DNA from: an uncultured Myxococcales bacterium
GTDB lineage: Bacteria; Myxococcota_A; Polyangia; Polyangiales; Polyangiaceae
Length of the DNA stretch: 45,064 nt
Reading direction: 5' to 3'
Assembly (NCBI GenBank): GCA_937872925.1
Contig: CALMUT010000077.1
Coordinates: 1 to 45,064 of the forward strand
The notes under the pieces are model-generated. The model did no database searches and had not been told where the DNA came from. It saw only the letters and a list, made by a program, of their open reading frames with translations. Positions 9,045 to 16,822 of the stretch are shown here, piece after piece (the first letter of the stretch is position 1; every line of letters starts with the position of its first letter). The translations under genes and the position numbers were made by a program.

Positions 9045-10574
9045 ATGCACTCACCCTCGAGAACATTCACCGGATTTGGTTTTTTGGTTGGCTTGCTCGC
9101 CCTGAGCGTCATCGGTTGCGGCGGAGACGACGCCGGGACCGGTGCACCCGGTCAGCACGCCACGGGCGCCAGCGGTGGCGTGTCTGGTGCCGGCAGCTTT
9201 GGCGGCCAGGGCGCGGCTAGTGGGTTCGGCGGTCAATCCGGCAGCGCTCCATGTGCTGACACCGATGCGCCCGACGCAGACGGTACGGACGACAACTGTG
9301 ACGGCGCCGACGGCGTCGTGGGCACAGACGTCCACGTGGCGAGCACGGGCGCCGACACGAACCCGGGCACTCCCGACGCGCCGATGCGCACGATCCCGAA
9401 GGCGCTCGAGCTAGCGCACGTGCGATCCGCGAAGGTCTTGTTGGGAGGCGGCGAGTTCGAAGTGACCAGCCTGTCACAAGCAGGCGACATAGAAATCCAC
9501 GGCGGCTACGCGGAGGCGTTTTCGGGCAAGCGGCAAGCGAGCAGCAGCACGCTGAAGGCCTCGAGCCCGGAAGGCGTCGTTGTGTCGGAGGCGAGCAGCG
9601 TGCTGCTGGACACCTTGAGCATCGTCGGCGTCCCGGCCAAGGAGGCGAGCCAGCGGTCGTCTCAGGCCCTGGTGCTGGATGTTGGAAGTTCAAGGCTTTT
9701 CAACGTGCACGTCGAGGCAGGTGCTGGACTCTCGGGCGGCGCGGGTGAAGACGGAGCCGCCGGGACTTCGGGCAAGGATGGCAACGGGCCCTACGGCGCG
9801 ACCCAGCTCAGCTGCGACGGCAGCATTCAGCCCAGCTTCGCGTTCGGCGCTAACGCAGGGAGCAAGAACAGCGCCGGAGCAGTCGCGGGGAACTGCGGCA
9901 GCAAGATCGCTGCAAGCGCTGGGGCTCCGGGGATCTCGGGCGGCGACGGCGCGAACGCTTCGTCGCTGGCGAGCTTCGAAAACGGAGTCTTGCGTTGGTC
10001 CGACGCTGCTGACGCGCCGGACGATGCGAAACCCGGATTTGGTGGCGCTGGTGGGGGCAGCTGCGCTCCGGCGAACCTGGCGGCCGGCGCCGGCAGCGGT
10101 GGATGCCCCGGGAGCCCGGGGACCGGTGGCGAAAGCGGTGGCGGCGCCATCGGCATTGTGGTGCTCCAAGGCAAGCTGGTGCTGGAAGCCTCGAACATTC
10201 GCACCGGTTTTGGCGGCGACGGAGGCAACGGAGGCAAGGGCGGCGCGGGCGGACCCGGCGGCAAGAGCGGCAAACCCGCCTGCCCATATGGCTTCGACTG
10301 CACACAGATCACACAGACCTGCACTCCCGCGACGGATCCGTGGAAGTCCAATTGCGCGCCCTGGGGCGGCGTGGGCGGCCCGGGGGGCGACGGCGGACAC
10401 GGCGGCGGCGGCGTGGGTGGCTGGAGCGTCGGCATCGTCACCATCGGCGCAGCCACGTCCGAGTACGACTCGGCAACGACGTTCGACCTCGGCGCGCCCG
10501 GCAAGGGCGGCGACGGCGCCGGCGGAATTCGCGCAGCCAACGGCGAGAAACGCAAGCAATGGGCGCTGCCTTGA
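9045..10574 (+). CDS. Beta-helix/Gly-rich lipoprotein (third of operon)
   Basis: 509 residues. ATG 9045 is preferred over ATG 9003, because only the former begins with a normal signal peptide; lipobox SVIGC, Cys25. Either start keeps it within 45 bases of the previous stop. A short GASGG spacer is followed by an Asp-rich DGTDDNCDGADG motif (residues about 82-93), then a DUF1565-like segment (VHVASTGADTNPGTPDAPM, RTIPKALELA) opening a parallel beta-helix. The second half alternates GGX-rich runs with beta segments (GGGAIGIVVLQGKLVLE, GWSVGIVTIGAATSEYD) and ends in TFDLGAPGKGG, nearly the same ending as the gene at 3675. It also has an insertion with four cysteines (PACPYGFDCTQITQTC). It is a paralog of the genes at 3675, 18288 and 21912. 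A surface structural role is inferred. Confidence 0.88.
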   Translation: MHSPSRTFTGFGFLVGLLALSVIGCGGDDAGTGAPGQHATGASGGVSGAGSFGGQGAASGFGGQSGSAPCADTDAPDADGTDDNCDGADGVVGTDVHVASTGADTNPGTPDAPMRTIPKALELAHVRSAKVLLGGGEFEVTSLSQAGDIEIHGGYAEAFSGKRQASSSTLKASSPEGVVVSEASSVLLDTLSIVGVPAKEASQRSSQALVLDVGSSRLFNVHVEAGAGLSGGAGEDGAAGTSGKDGNGPYGATQLSCDGSIQPSFAFGANAGSKNSAGAVAGNCGSKIAASAGAPGISGGDGANASSLASFENGVLRWSDAADAPDDAKPGFGGAGGGSCAPANLAAGAGSGGCPGSPGTGGESGGGAIGIVVLQGKLVLEASNIRTGFGGDGGNGGKGGAGGPGGKSGKPACPYGFDCTQITQTCTPATDPWKSNCAPWGGVGGPGGDGGHGGGGVGGWSVGIVTIGAATSEYDSATTFDLGAPGKGGDGAGGIRAANGEKRKQWALP

Positions 10575-10651
10575 GTCTGGGCAGTTGCACGGGCAGCATC
10601 CGGACCGTCGAGCGTTGCAACTCATCTGTAATGAAGTATGTGAGGCAAGTC

Positions 10652-12289
10652 ATGGCATCGATACGAAGAGAGTTCCTATGGACGACGCTCATCGGCGTCG
10701 CCGTGTGCACGTCGGCCTGCTCGAGCGAATTCGAACCCGCGCCCGGAACCGCCGGGGATGCGGGCGCCGAAGCAGCGGCGGAAGGCGGCACGGATGCGGC
10801 GGATAGCGCGCCCACACCGGAGTGCAGTAAAAACACGGACTGCGACGATGGCGATCCCTGCACGGGTACGGAGGCCTGCGACACCAACGCCGGAAAGTGC
10901 AAGCCGGGGACCAGCCCGTGTCCCGCGCCCGCAGATCCCGTGGATTGCGTCGTGGTCTGCAGCAACGAGGGCGGCAAGGCCAAGTGCTCTGATGAGATGG
11001 CCATGGACGCCGATGGCGACGGGCACGGTTCGCCGTACTGCAAAGCCGCACCCGGTGACGACTGCGACGACACTCGAAGCGACGTGCACCCCGGAGCAAC
11101 TGAGGCCTGCGACGGCGTCGACAACGACTGCAACGGCTTCACCGATCTGGATGACTTCGCCACGTCACTGTCCGGTATCCCCTTCGACATCGCCAGCCCC
11201 AAGAGCGCAGACGCCGTGCGCCCGCAGGCAGCGTGGAGCGGCGACAAACTCGGCGTGGTGTGGACCGACTTCACGGACCCGTTTCACGTGCTCTTCTCGA
11301 TGTTCGACACCACCGAAAAGCCGCTCGTTTCGAACTTCCGGGTCTCGAACATCCACTATGAAGCCACCGCGGCGGATATCGCTGCCGACGCCAAGGGTTT
11401 CGGAGTGACTTTCGTGGGCGAGATCGTCGGCGCGCGCCACGTCTTCTTCCGCCACTTCGACACGAACGGCAAGCCCACCACCAGCTCGGTGCAGCTGTCG
11501 ACCACAGCGGTCGAGCCGGACGCGCAGCCGCGCATCCAGGCCGAAGCGGGCGGCTATGTCGTCGTTTGGAAGCGACACCGCACGGACATCTTGCCCGCCG
11601 GCGACGCGCCCTACGCGCGCCGAATCGACGGGAGCGGCGTGCCCAGTGGACTAGGAGAGTCCGGCATCAACTTCGTCGATACGCAGCCCCGAGTCTGGGG
11701 TCACGACGTCGCCATCGTGGGTTCCCAGATCGCCATCTTGCAGGCCGTCAGTCCCACAGCTGCGACCATGGCCACCGGTCTCCGATTGCTGGACGTCACA
11801 AACAACTTGGTCATCAACAAAGGCACCGGCGTCGGCGCTTCGCCTTCGGAGTACTACTCGCCCGTGCTGCTTTCGACGGGCGGCAAACTCAGCGGCGCTT
11901 GGGCCGGCGGGGACAGCGTTCCGGAGTTCGCGCAACTCAAGCTCGACGGCAGCTTCGACTGCGGCCCGAAACCGAGCACATGGGTCGCCGACGGCGGCCG
12001 CACCGGTGGCATGATCGCCTTGGGCAGCGAACGGGCCGTATCCTTCGTGTCGAAGACCTGGGCGACCTCCGGCAGCGTGCAACTGCTTCGCTTTGACGAC
12101 CAGTGCAAAGAAATGCAGTTCCTCGATATCGCCGGCGCGCCGGTGGATCATCCCGCCACCACGGTTGCGTACGGCGCACGCTCGGACGTGGCCGTCGGCA
12201 ACTCGAAGGTCGCCGTGGTCTGGGACGAAAAGGTCCAAACCAACGCTAGGATCCGCGGCCGCATCTTCGGCAAGAAATACTGCGACTAA
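10652..12289 (+). CDS. MopE-motif lipoprotein (fourth of operon)
   Basis: 545 residues. ATG 10652 follows a GAGG site; ATG 10631 is in frame but has no ribosome site. Lipobox TSAC, Cys23, followed by SSEF. After a short Ala/Gly spacer, residues 58-112 carry paired cysteines (CSKNTDCDDGDPC, EACDTNAGKC). Residues 116-162 hold the MopE/putative metal-binding pattern: DADGDGHG, then DDCDDTRSDVHPGA, then EACDGVDNDCNG. The remaining 380 residues are beta-rich with repeating W/V-containing strands (AAWSGDKLGVVWTD, VVVWKRHR, VAVVWDEKV), consistent with a beta-propeller. MopE of Methylococcus is a surface copper-binding protein that names the motif; metal binding here is inferred. A full paralog lies at 24518. 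It ends the operon, just before a hairpin at 12297. Confidence 0.88.
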   Translation: MASIRREFLWTTLIGVAVCTSACSSEFEPAPGTAGDAGAEAAAEGGTDAADSAPTPECSKNTDCDDGDPCTGTEACDTNAGKCKPGTSPCPAPADPVDCVVVCSNEGGKAKCSDEMAMDADGDGHGSPYCKAAPGDDCDDTRSDVHPGATEACDGVDNDCNGFTDLDDFATSLSGIPFDIASPKSADAVRPQAAWSGDKLGVVWTDFTDPFHVLFSMFDTTEKPLVSNFRVSNIHYEATAADIAADAKGFGVTFVGEIVGARHVFFRHFDTNGKPTTSSVQLSTTAVEPDAQPRIQAEAGGYVVVWKRHRTDILPAGDAPYARRIDGSGVPSGLGESGINFVDTQPRVWGHDVAIVGSQIAILQAVSPTAATMATGLRLLDVTNNLVINKGTGVGASPSEYYSPVLLSTGGKLSGAWAGGDSVPEFAQLKLDGSFDCGPKPSTWVADGGRTGGMIALGSERAVSFVSKTWATSGSVQLLRFDDQCKEMQFLDIAGAPVDHPATTVAYGARSDVAVGNSKVAVVWDEKVQTNARIRGRIFGKKYCD

Positions 12290-12296
12290 GTGGTGA

Positions 12297-12323
12297 CGGC
12301 GGGGCGCACTGCGCGCTCCGCCG
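12297..12323 (+). terminator. Strong hairpin after lipoprotein operon
   Basis: Seven bases after the stop of the MopE-motif gene, an 11-bp stem (CGGCGGGGCGC with GCGCGCTCCGCCG, one G-T wobble) encloses a 5-base loop. Only a weak T-rich stretch (ggttctt) follows. It probably ends transcription of 3675-12289 before the Uma2 gene. Confidence 0.6.
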
Positions 12324-12360
12324 ACTGGTTCTTGCTGCCGCGTCGAGGTAGAGTTGCACA

Positions 12361-12885
12361 GTGACGACAGCGCGCCGACTGCATCATAGCTACGAGCAGT
12401 ACCTAGCTGCGCTCGAGGTCAGCGGGGTCAAGCTCGAGTACTGCAAGGGCGAAATCTACGCCATGGCCGGAGGAACCCCCGCGCATGCGGATCTCGCGGC
12501 TGCCATGACTCGATTGCTTGGCAACGCCTTGCTTGGACGCTGCAGGGTTTCCTCGTCGGATTTGAAGGTGCGGATCTTGGCGACAGAGCTTTCGACTTTT
12601 CCTGACGTCACCGTGGTCTGCGGGCAGCGTGAAGTCGCAGAAATCGATCGCAACGCCGTCACCAATCCAACCTTGCTCGTCGAGGTGAGCGTTCGTGCCG
12701 ATAGGTCCACCGGGGGGCGCCGACCTCGTCGTGAACGACGACTTCTCCGCCCTCCACGCGGACGCCTAGTAGCGTCCCAGCTGGATCGTCTCTCCAGAGC
12801 CCCATATCGTCACTTCACACCGTCTCATCCAGCAGACCAGGCCGCACCATCCTGCACCCGATCCGCTCCGAGAGCCTGTCGCTGA
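12361..12885 (+). pseudogene. Uma2-family protein, C-terminus lost
   Basis: GTG start preceded by GAGGTAGAG. Residues 9-109 match Uma2/DUF820 (PD-(D/E)XK-type nuclease fold common in cyanobacteria and myxobacteria): YEQYLAALEVSGVKLEY, GEIYAMAGGTPAHADLAA, SSSDLKVRI, FPDVTVV, NPTLLVEV. The candidate catalytic set Lys69, Asp82 and Glu108 is present. After Val109 the frame reads an Arg-rich sequence unlike the family, and the usual final 70 residues (RGDKFxxYR ... EYVLV) are absent in all frames I checked. This indicates a deletion or frameshift near 12690-12720. The ORF end at 12885 is therefore probably not the original one. It is the first of three Uma2 relics within 4 kb. Confidence 0.75.
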
Positions 12886-13019
12886 GTTCGCTGAGTTCGT
12901 TCCATCAGACGTCTGATCCCTTGCAGCGCGGCATTCTGCTTCTTCTCGGTCGCCTTGGCAGCCTCCACGCTTGTTGGCCGGGGCGCCAAACAAATGCCGC
13001 AATGCGGGTGCGCGGCCAC
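12825..13019 (-). CDS. Possible small ORF (64 aa)
   Basis: An ATG-started reading frame with a CGIC pair near the N-terminus and a Lys/Arg/Gln-rich, probably helical C-terminus (KKQNAALQGIRRLMERTQ). Codon use is GC-ending. It overlaps the degenerate tail of the Uma2 ORF on the other strand. No family was recognised and no convincing ribosome site was found, so this may be chance or a fragment. Confidence 0.25.
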   Translation of the reverse strand: MAAHPHCGICLAPRPTSVEAAKATEKKQNAALQGIRRLMERTQRTQRQALGADRVQDGAAWSAG

Positions 13020-13071
13020 TTCTGGCCAATGAACCGTCGCCCCGAGCCATCGCGTCGGAGGAGGATCTTAG

Positions 13072-13470
13072 TTAAAAGGACCCCGGCGCGCACAGAGTCG
13101 CTTGCTCTGCCAGCGCCGTTTCGGGGCCGGTGCAAGGACGCCAGTGCTCGACAGGCAGCTCATACCTGGGACCGCGCCAAACGAAGAGCGCAGAATCGCG
13201 GCGCCGAGCGATGCAGTTTCGGCCGCCTCCTTCCATGCTGTCTATGACCCTGACCTCGCCAAGTATCTCCTCTTCGTGAAGACAGCCAGACGTTGCGTCG
13301 ACTCGACGTCCACGCACCTCGCCCTTCGAACAACCAGAAATGACGAGCTGGCTGAAAGCGCAAGCGGCCAGCACGCAGAGTGGCCGCAGCCCGAAGTCGG
13401 ATCGCCCTCGCCGCCTACTCGCCGCATTCCCGCCGGAGCTCCGTTGCACCGCCCCATCACTCTTCTTCAT
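13072..13470 (-). CDS. Hypothetical small lipoprotein
   Basis: 132 residues from ATG 13470, which has GGAAG a few bases upstream. A basic N-region (RRRGRSDFG) precedes a hydrophobic core and the lipobox VISGC at about residues 38-42. The mature part is about 90 residues with three further cysteines (SGCLHEE, NCIARR, PCTGPE) and no recognisable domain. Upstream in-frame codons extend the ORF to 13698, but that extension looks non-coding. The unusually long N-region lowers confidence. It stands alone between the Uma2 relic and a divergent Cys-rich lipoprotein. Confidence 0.5.
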   Translation of the reverse strand: MKKSDGAVQRSSGGNAASRRRGRSDFGLRPLCVLAACAFSQLVISGCSKGEVRGRRVDATSGCLHEEEILGEVRVIDSMEGGGRNCIARRRDSALFVWRGPRYELPVEHWRPCTGPETALAEQATLCAPGSF

Positions 13471-13717
13471 CGCGGTCTTCCGACTCCAAACGCCGTCCCC
13501 CCTTGCTGCCCACTCCCGACCGTCGCGTAGACCAGCACGGCGCTGCCCACAAGAACCAGGAATGGGGGTGTCAGCAACACGGAACCAGGTCTCGATGTGA
13601 CTTGTCCTGTTCCGAAACAGCGTCGCCGACGCAGTCGAGCCACCTCCAAGCCGCTTTTGTTGGGGCCGAACGCATTTCTTTGCGACTTGGTGCTTCAAGG
13701 CGGCTCAGGCAGAGCGA

Positions 13718-14512
13718 ATGCCCCAGCTTTCCTTTGCGGCCGCCGTCGGCCTCGGCACGTTTGCGTTTCTGATCATGGGCTGCTCGGGCGGCGCTGGCGG
13801 TGGCGCCCTCGACGGTGGTTCCAGTGGATCCGCCGGCACCGGCGCGTTCGGCGGGTTCGGTGGCGGAAGTGGCGGTGGCAGTGGGGACGCGGCCGTGACC
13901 CAGGGTTGCGACCAACCAAAGTCCCAGAGTGCCAGCGCACCCTGCTGTCTTGAGTACGGCTTGGATGCTTGCGGGGCCGGGCTCTTCTCCGCCGCCTTTG
14001 ACGGCCGCCTGCAGCCGACCTGCTACGTGGACGGCTCCCGCCTCGATCGCACCGAGGGTAACGAGGACGGTCAGTGCGTCAGTGGTTCGTGCAACCTCCA
14101 AACCCTCGAGTGTCGCAGTCGACCCGGAACCGAATGTGAGAGCACGACAGGCTGTGCAGCCGTCGGCACCCAAGGCTACGTGTGCGCAAGTGACAAGTGC
14201 ACCGCGAGCGACGGCGAAGGTGGCGATCCTTGCGGGAGCACGGCAGATTGCAAACAGGGCCAATGTGTCGGCGGCAAGTGCCTGGGCACGGAAGGAGCAG
14301 CGTGCAATCCTGGCACCGACTCCTGCGCGGCCGGACTGTGTTGTGACGGCTACCCCACGTCGACCTGTGGAGCATGCGGCGCAGATCACGGCGAGAAGTG
14401 TTCGCCCCTTCCGCTGCCGCCGCCCTTCGGCATGCCCTGCAAACCCGGACTACTGTGCTGTGAGCATTCCAGCGGCGCGGGCACGAACTACTACTGCTAC
14501 CCAAGCTGCTGA
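13718..14512 (+). CDS. Cys-rich lipoprotein
   Basis: 264 residues with a signal peptide ending in LIMGC (Cys22), followed by a Gly/Ser spacer to about residue 58. The rest has some 28 cysteines in short-spaced pairs (APCCLEYGLDACG, DGQCVSGSCN, GQCVGGKCLG, GLCCDGYP, GLLCCEHS), so a disulfide-stabilised extracellular protein is likely. The C-terminus is YYCYPSC. This is a style of lipoprotein common in myxobacteria without known function. Its last codons and stop lie inside the first unit of the 51-bp repeat at 14494, so its original 3' end may have been replaced or copied. Confidence 0.8.
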   Translation: MPQLSFAAAVGLGTFAFLIMGCSGGAGGGALDGGSSGSAGTGAFGGFGGGSGGGSGDAAVTQGCDQPKSQSASAPCCLEYGLDACGAGLFSAAFDGRLQPTCYVDGSRLDRTEGNEDGQCVSGSCNLQTLECRSRPGTECESTTGCAAVGTQGYVCASDKCTASDGEGGDPCGSTADCKQGQCVGGKCLGTEGAACNPGTDSCAAGLCCDGYPTSTCGACGADHGEKCSPLPLPPPFGMPCKPGLLCCEHSSGAGTNYYCYPSC

Positions 14513-14614
14513 GCGCGCTGCGCAATGGCAAGTTTGATCGACCATTGCTACCCAAGTTGCTGAGCGCGCAGCGCTTGGAAAATTTGATCGACTATTGCTG
14601 CCCAAGTTGCTGAA
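14494..14614. repeat. 50/51-bp direct repeat, about 2.4 copies
   Basis: Units begin at 14495, 14546 and 14596 (tgctaccc, tgctaccc, tgctgccc) and share tacccaag[ct]tgctgagcgcg and tttgatcgac. The first unit contains the stop of the Cys-rich lipoprotein. The third, partial unit encodes, on the other strand, the last residues (QQLGQQ) and stop of the truncated Uma2 gene. The array therefore joins two convergent gene ends. Confidence 0.85.
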
Positions 14615-15050
14615 CGGCAGCCGGGTCGAGCACCCAAAGCTCCTCCACGCCGCAGTACGCGTAGCGCTCCTGCACGCGGTCGTAGTCCTTGTTCGGGTGC
14701 CAGCGGCTGACCACTTCGACCGCCAAGCGCGGCGGCGCGTGCCCAGGCTGCCACAACTTCACGCTGGAAAACTCACGCGCGCTCGGCGGCTTCGGCTCCA
14801 CCAAACACACGTCCGGGTCGATGCCCACCCGCGGACGCTCGCGCAAGAAGCGGATCGCGATGTTGCGTGCCACCACTGCGTCGAGCCCAGTACGCTGCAC
14901 CCACGCATCGAGCAGCTCCACCAGCCGTCGCGCGGTCAGATCGTGCACGTGCGCCTCAGGCACGGTGCCCTCGGGCATTATCCACTCGTCCCAGCGCGGC
15001 GGCACTTCGTAGCGCAGATGCACGCGCACGGAGTTCTCAGACATCGCCAT
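14592..15050 (-). pseudogene. Uma2-family protein, truncated C-terminus
   Basis: 152 residues, shorter than the usual 180-200. ATG 15050 or 15044 could start it; neither has a clear ribosome site. Uma2/DUF820 landmarks are present: GIDPDVCLVEP (Asp), PRLAVEVVS (Glu), then DYDRVQERYAYCGVEELWVLDP, after which the family normally continues for 40-60 residues. Here the frame ends AAVQQLGQQ within the 50-bp repeat. A fragment covering the matching ERxAYFGVEELWVPDPERF segment lies at 16045-16115, so the locus seems to have been split or copied. Nuclease activity is doubtful without the C-terminal strands. Confidence 0.75.
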
Positions 15051-15126
15051 ACAACTTTACCTCACTGCTCCGCGCCCCGCATTGCAGCGACCATGCCGCG
15101 GGATCTTCCGCAGATTTCCCAGCGCT

Positions 15127-15197
15127 ATCCCTGGCGACCGCCACCCTTCGCCATGGCGACGCTCAAGGCGGAGTCCAACGACGCCAGGCAACGCCCG
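15127..15197. repeat. 70-bp dispersed repeat, copy A
   Basis: Sequence from atccctggcgaccgccaccc through ccatggcgacgctcaa to aacgacgccaggcaacgc matches the stretch at 16117-16187 with about 85% identity by eye. It lies between the Uma2 relic start and the VapC stop. It is non-coding on both strands as far as I can see. Confidence 0.7.
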
Positions 15198-15221
15198 CCC
15201 TGCGCGCTGTCAGCCGCCAGC

Positions 15222-15650
15222 CTAGGAGAGTGGATTTTCCCAGCGCAGGCCCGGGAAGCGGTTGAAGTCCGAGTCGTTCGAGCACAGTGCCGCCTGGTAC
15301 TCGATGGCAATCGCCGCGAGGTGAGTGTCCGTCGTGAGCCGTCCCGCGACGCCCGTTGCGCTGAAGAGCTGCCCCAGGATCACCAGATGTCGCGGCCCCG
15401 GATCGAGCACGCGCACCGACGGTTCCGCAAACCAACCCTCCACCCGCGCCAGCGCTTCGTCCGGCGCTAGGGGGCGCCGCAGCACCGAAGCGTGAGTCAC
15501 AAGACGAACAAACCCGAGCGTGACCGCCCAGGGCAACCCGACGGGCTGCTGCCGGTTGAGCAAGTCCTCCCACCACTCCCGCGCAGGCTGATGCAGCTTG
15601 GCCGCAACGTCATGGGCATAGATGAGCAGGTTCACGTCCGGAACGATCAT
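15222..15650 (-). CDS. vapC: VapC-family PIN-domain toxin
   Basis: 142 residues. PIN-domain ribonucleases cut RNA using a cluster of acidic residues. Here Asp5 (VPDVNLLIYAHD), Asp108 (RLTTDTHLAAIA) and Asp126/Asp128 (CSNDSDFNRFPGLRW) are in the expected places. The second conserved acidic residue, usually a Glu near residue 46, is not obvious in WAVTLGFVRLVT, as in some members of this subgroup. Its ATG overlaps the stop of the upstream antitoxin gene by four bases, typical of translational coupling in type II toxin-antitoxin operons. The pair looks complete, unlike its decayed neighbours. Confidence 0.9.
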   Translation of the reverse strand: MIVPDVNLLIYAHDVAAKLHQPAREWWEDLLNRQQPVGLPWAVTLGFVRLVTHASVLRRPLAPDEALARVEGWFAEPSVRVLDPGPRHLVILGQLFSATGVAGRLTTDTHLAAIAIEYQAALCSNDSDFNRFPGLRWENPLS

Positions 15651-15901
15651 GCTTTGCGACCTTCGGAAACCTCGAGCTCATCCACCAGTTGATTCAACTT
15701 GAGCGGATCGACCCCGGCACAGAACCCACTGTTGAACGTCTGCACTGCGTAGGCAGCCTTGCGCTCGGATCGCGGCCGCTGCGCCGAGAGCCCCCGCCGC
15801 AGCACATCGTTGATCACCGCCCGCAGCGTCGTCCGCCCCCGAGCAGCCATCTGCCGCAGCTTCTCCGCCACGTCGTCATCCAATTCCACGGTCGTCCTCA
15901 T
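15647..15901 (-). CDS. vapB: VapB-type antitoxin
   Basis: 84 residues from ATG 15901. The N-terminus MRTTVELDDDVAEKLRQ and the following RTTLRAVINDVLRRGL fit a ribbon-helix-helix DNA-binding antitoxin. The C-terminal half (DPLKLNQLVDELE) would be the part that wraps the toxin. It overlaps vapC by four bases (ATGA). Ribbon-helix-helix antitoxins usually repress their own promoter; the DNA just upstream (15902-15950: tgatgcgtcc, gatgatgtcgat) is relatively AT-rich and is the likely promoter/operator. Longer in-frame codons upstream are not used, as they read through the Uma2 fragment. Confidence 0.88.
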   Translation of the reverse strand: MRTTVELDDDVAEKLRQMAARGRTTLRAVINDVLRRGLSAQRPRSERKAAYAVQTFNSGFCAGVDPLKLNQLVDELEVSEGRKA

Positions 15902-16044
15902 CCACGCATATTGATGCGTCCGATAGATGATGTCGATATGCGTACAAGGCTTATCGACCCAGCCCCCTTCTCGCCCCGAGATCTGCCCAGTTGCCTGACA
16001 TGGCGTCCGTCGCCCCGCCCCGGCTGCACGGTGAACCGCGCGCC

Positions 16045-16115
16045 GCCCCGAAACGCTCCGGGTCGGGCACCCACAGCTTCCTCCACGCCGAAGTACGCGC
16101 AGCGCTCCCGCGCGC
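16045..16115 (-). pseudogene. Uma2 gene fragment
   Basis: On the minus strand the sequence encodes RERCAYFGVEE and then, after a one-base shift, LWVPDPERFGAARG, matching the ERYAYCGVEELWVLDP segment of the Uma2 relic at 14592. No start, no catalytic region and one frameshift are present. It abuts copy B of the 70-bp repeat. Confidence 0.65.
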
Positions 16116-16116
16116 G

Positions 16117-16187
16117 ATCCCTGGCGACCGCCACCTTTCCCCATGGCGACGCTCAATGCGTGGTGCGCGCCCAACGACGCCAGGGCA
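16117..16187. repeat. 70-bp dispersed repeat, copy B
   Basis: Second copy of the repeat at 15127-15197 (ctggcgaccgccacc, ccatggcgacgctcaa, caacgacgccagg), in the same orientation and adjoining the Uma2 fragment. Confidence 0.7.
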
Positions 16188-16212
16188 ACGCGCCCCCGCG
16201 ACGAACCCCGGC

Positions 16213-16361
16213 GCGCGCGTCAGTCGACGCCGCTGAACTTGCCACCCGGCGCGCGCGTCAGCCGACGCCGCTGGACTTCCCACCTGGTGCGCGCGGCCGA
16301 AGCCGCTGGACTTGCCACCCGGCGCGCGCGTCAGCCGACGCCGCTGGACTTGCCACCTGGT
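16213..16361. repeat. 38-bp tandem repeat, four units
   Basis: Units at 16213, 16251, 16289 and 16324 follow the pattern gcgcgcgtcagccgacgccg then ctggacttgccacctggt. The third unit is 35 bases. The last unit overlaps the 3' end and stop codon of the DUF2442 gene. There are no spacers, so this is not a CRISPR array. Confidence 0.9.
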
Positions 16362-16606
16362 GCGCGCGCCCCGCGTAGCAAACCCTCCGCCGACAGATCT
16401 TCATCCAGATCCGGCCAGTGCACCCCGAACCCCGCTGCAGACAACTGCCAGTTGTTGCGCTCTGCAGCCGAAGCGTTGAGCAGTCGCGGAAACCACGCCA
16501 GCGGAACGCTGATCACCCGACCGTCCGCGAGCTCTGCACTCAACCTATCCGTCGCGAAGCGGACCCGAACAATGCTGTCTTTCTCGTCAGATTTCGAAGT
16601 AGTCAT
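16331..16606 (-). CDS. DUF2442-family protein
   Basis: 91 residues from ATG 16606. It matches DUF2442: VRFATDRLSAELADGRVISV, PLAWFPRLLNASAAER, WQLSAAGFGVHWPDLDEDLS, EGLLRG. DUF2442 genes often sit next to DUF4160 genes and the pair is suspected to be a toxin-antitoxin-like unit; the biochemical role is not established. Here the relic at 16607 is its DUF4160 partner. The last dozen residues (ARAPGGKSSGVG) and the stop are contributed by the 38-bp tandem repeat, so the C-terminus is not native. The same frame is open upstream through the DUF4160 relic, so a fused product is possible. Confidence 0.75.
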   Translation of the reverse strand: MTTSKSDEKDSIVRVRFATDRLSAELADGRVISVPLAWFPRLLNASAAERNNWQLSAAGFGVHWPDLDEDLSAEGLLRGARAPGGKSSGVG

Positions 16607-16822
16607 GCCGGCACTGCTCAGTAGCTGTTGGTGGGTTTGAACCAGTCGTTCCAATCGGCGAAGTTCGCTCCAAGAAAAGCCCACCGCCGATGCCAATCGC
16701 ACCGGCCTGGGCCAGAACTTCGCCGTAGCGTTGTCACGGTCGATGTGCACGTGTGGCGGCTCATTGGACTCGTGCCGAAGAAGTATAGCCAGTACGGGCC
16801 AGTGCGCAGGATCGTGGCAGGG
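16607..16822 (-). pseudogene. DUF4160 gene, frameshifted
   Basis: One frame reads ATILRTGPYWLYFFG and the neighbouring frame continues HESNEPPHVHIDRDNATAKF, then WPRPVRLASAVGFSWSEL and RRLERLVQTHQQLL, together a full DUF4160 domain. A single missing base (expected ggccacgag, found ggcacgag, at about 16778) separates them. The start is also damaged: the expected ATGCC-N-ACG reads CTGCCACG. Two lesions make it a relic. The second frame runs in phase into the DUF2442 gene. Confidence 0.75.

Noticed and set aside
9690..10625. 311-codon minus-strand frame
   Set aside because: Shadow of the Gly-rich part of the gene at 9045, Ala/Arg-rich with no family match.
16213..16361. CRISPR array at the 38-bp repeats (and the 46-bp array at the right edge)
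   Set aside because: Units are directly head-to-tail with no unique spacers and no cas genes are in the window.
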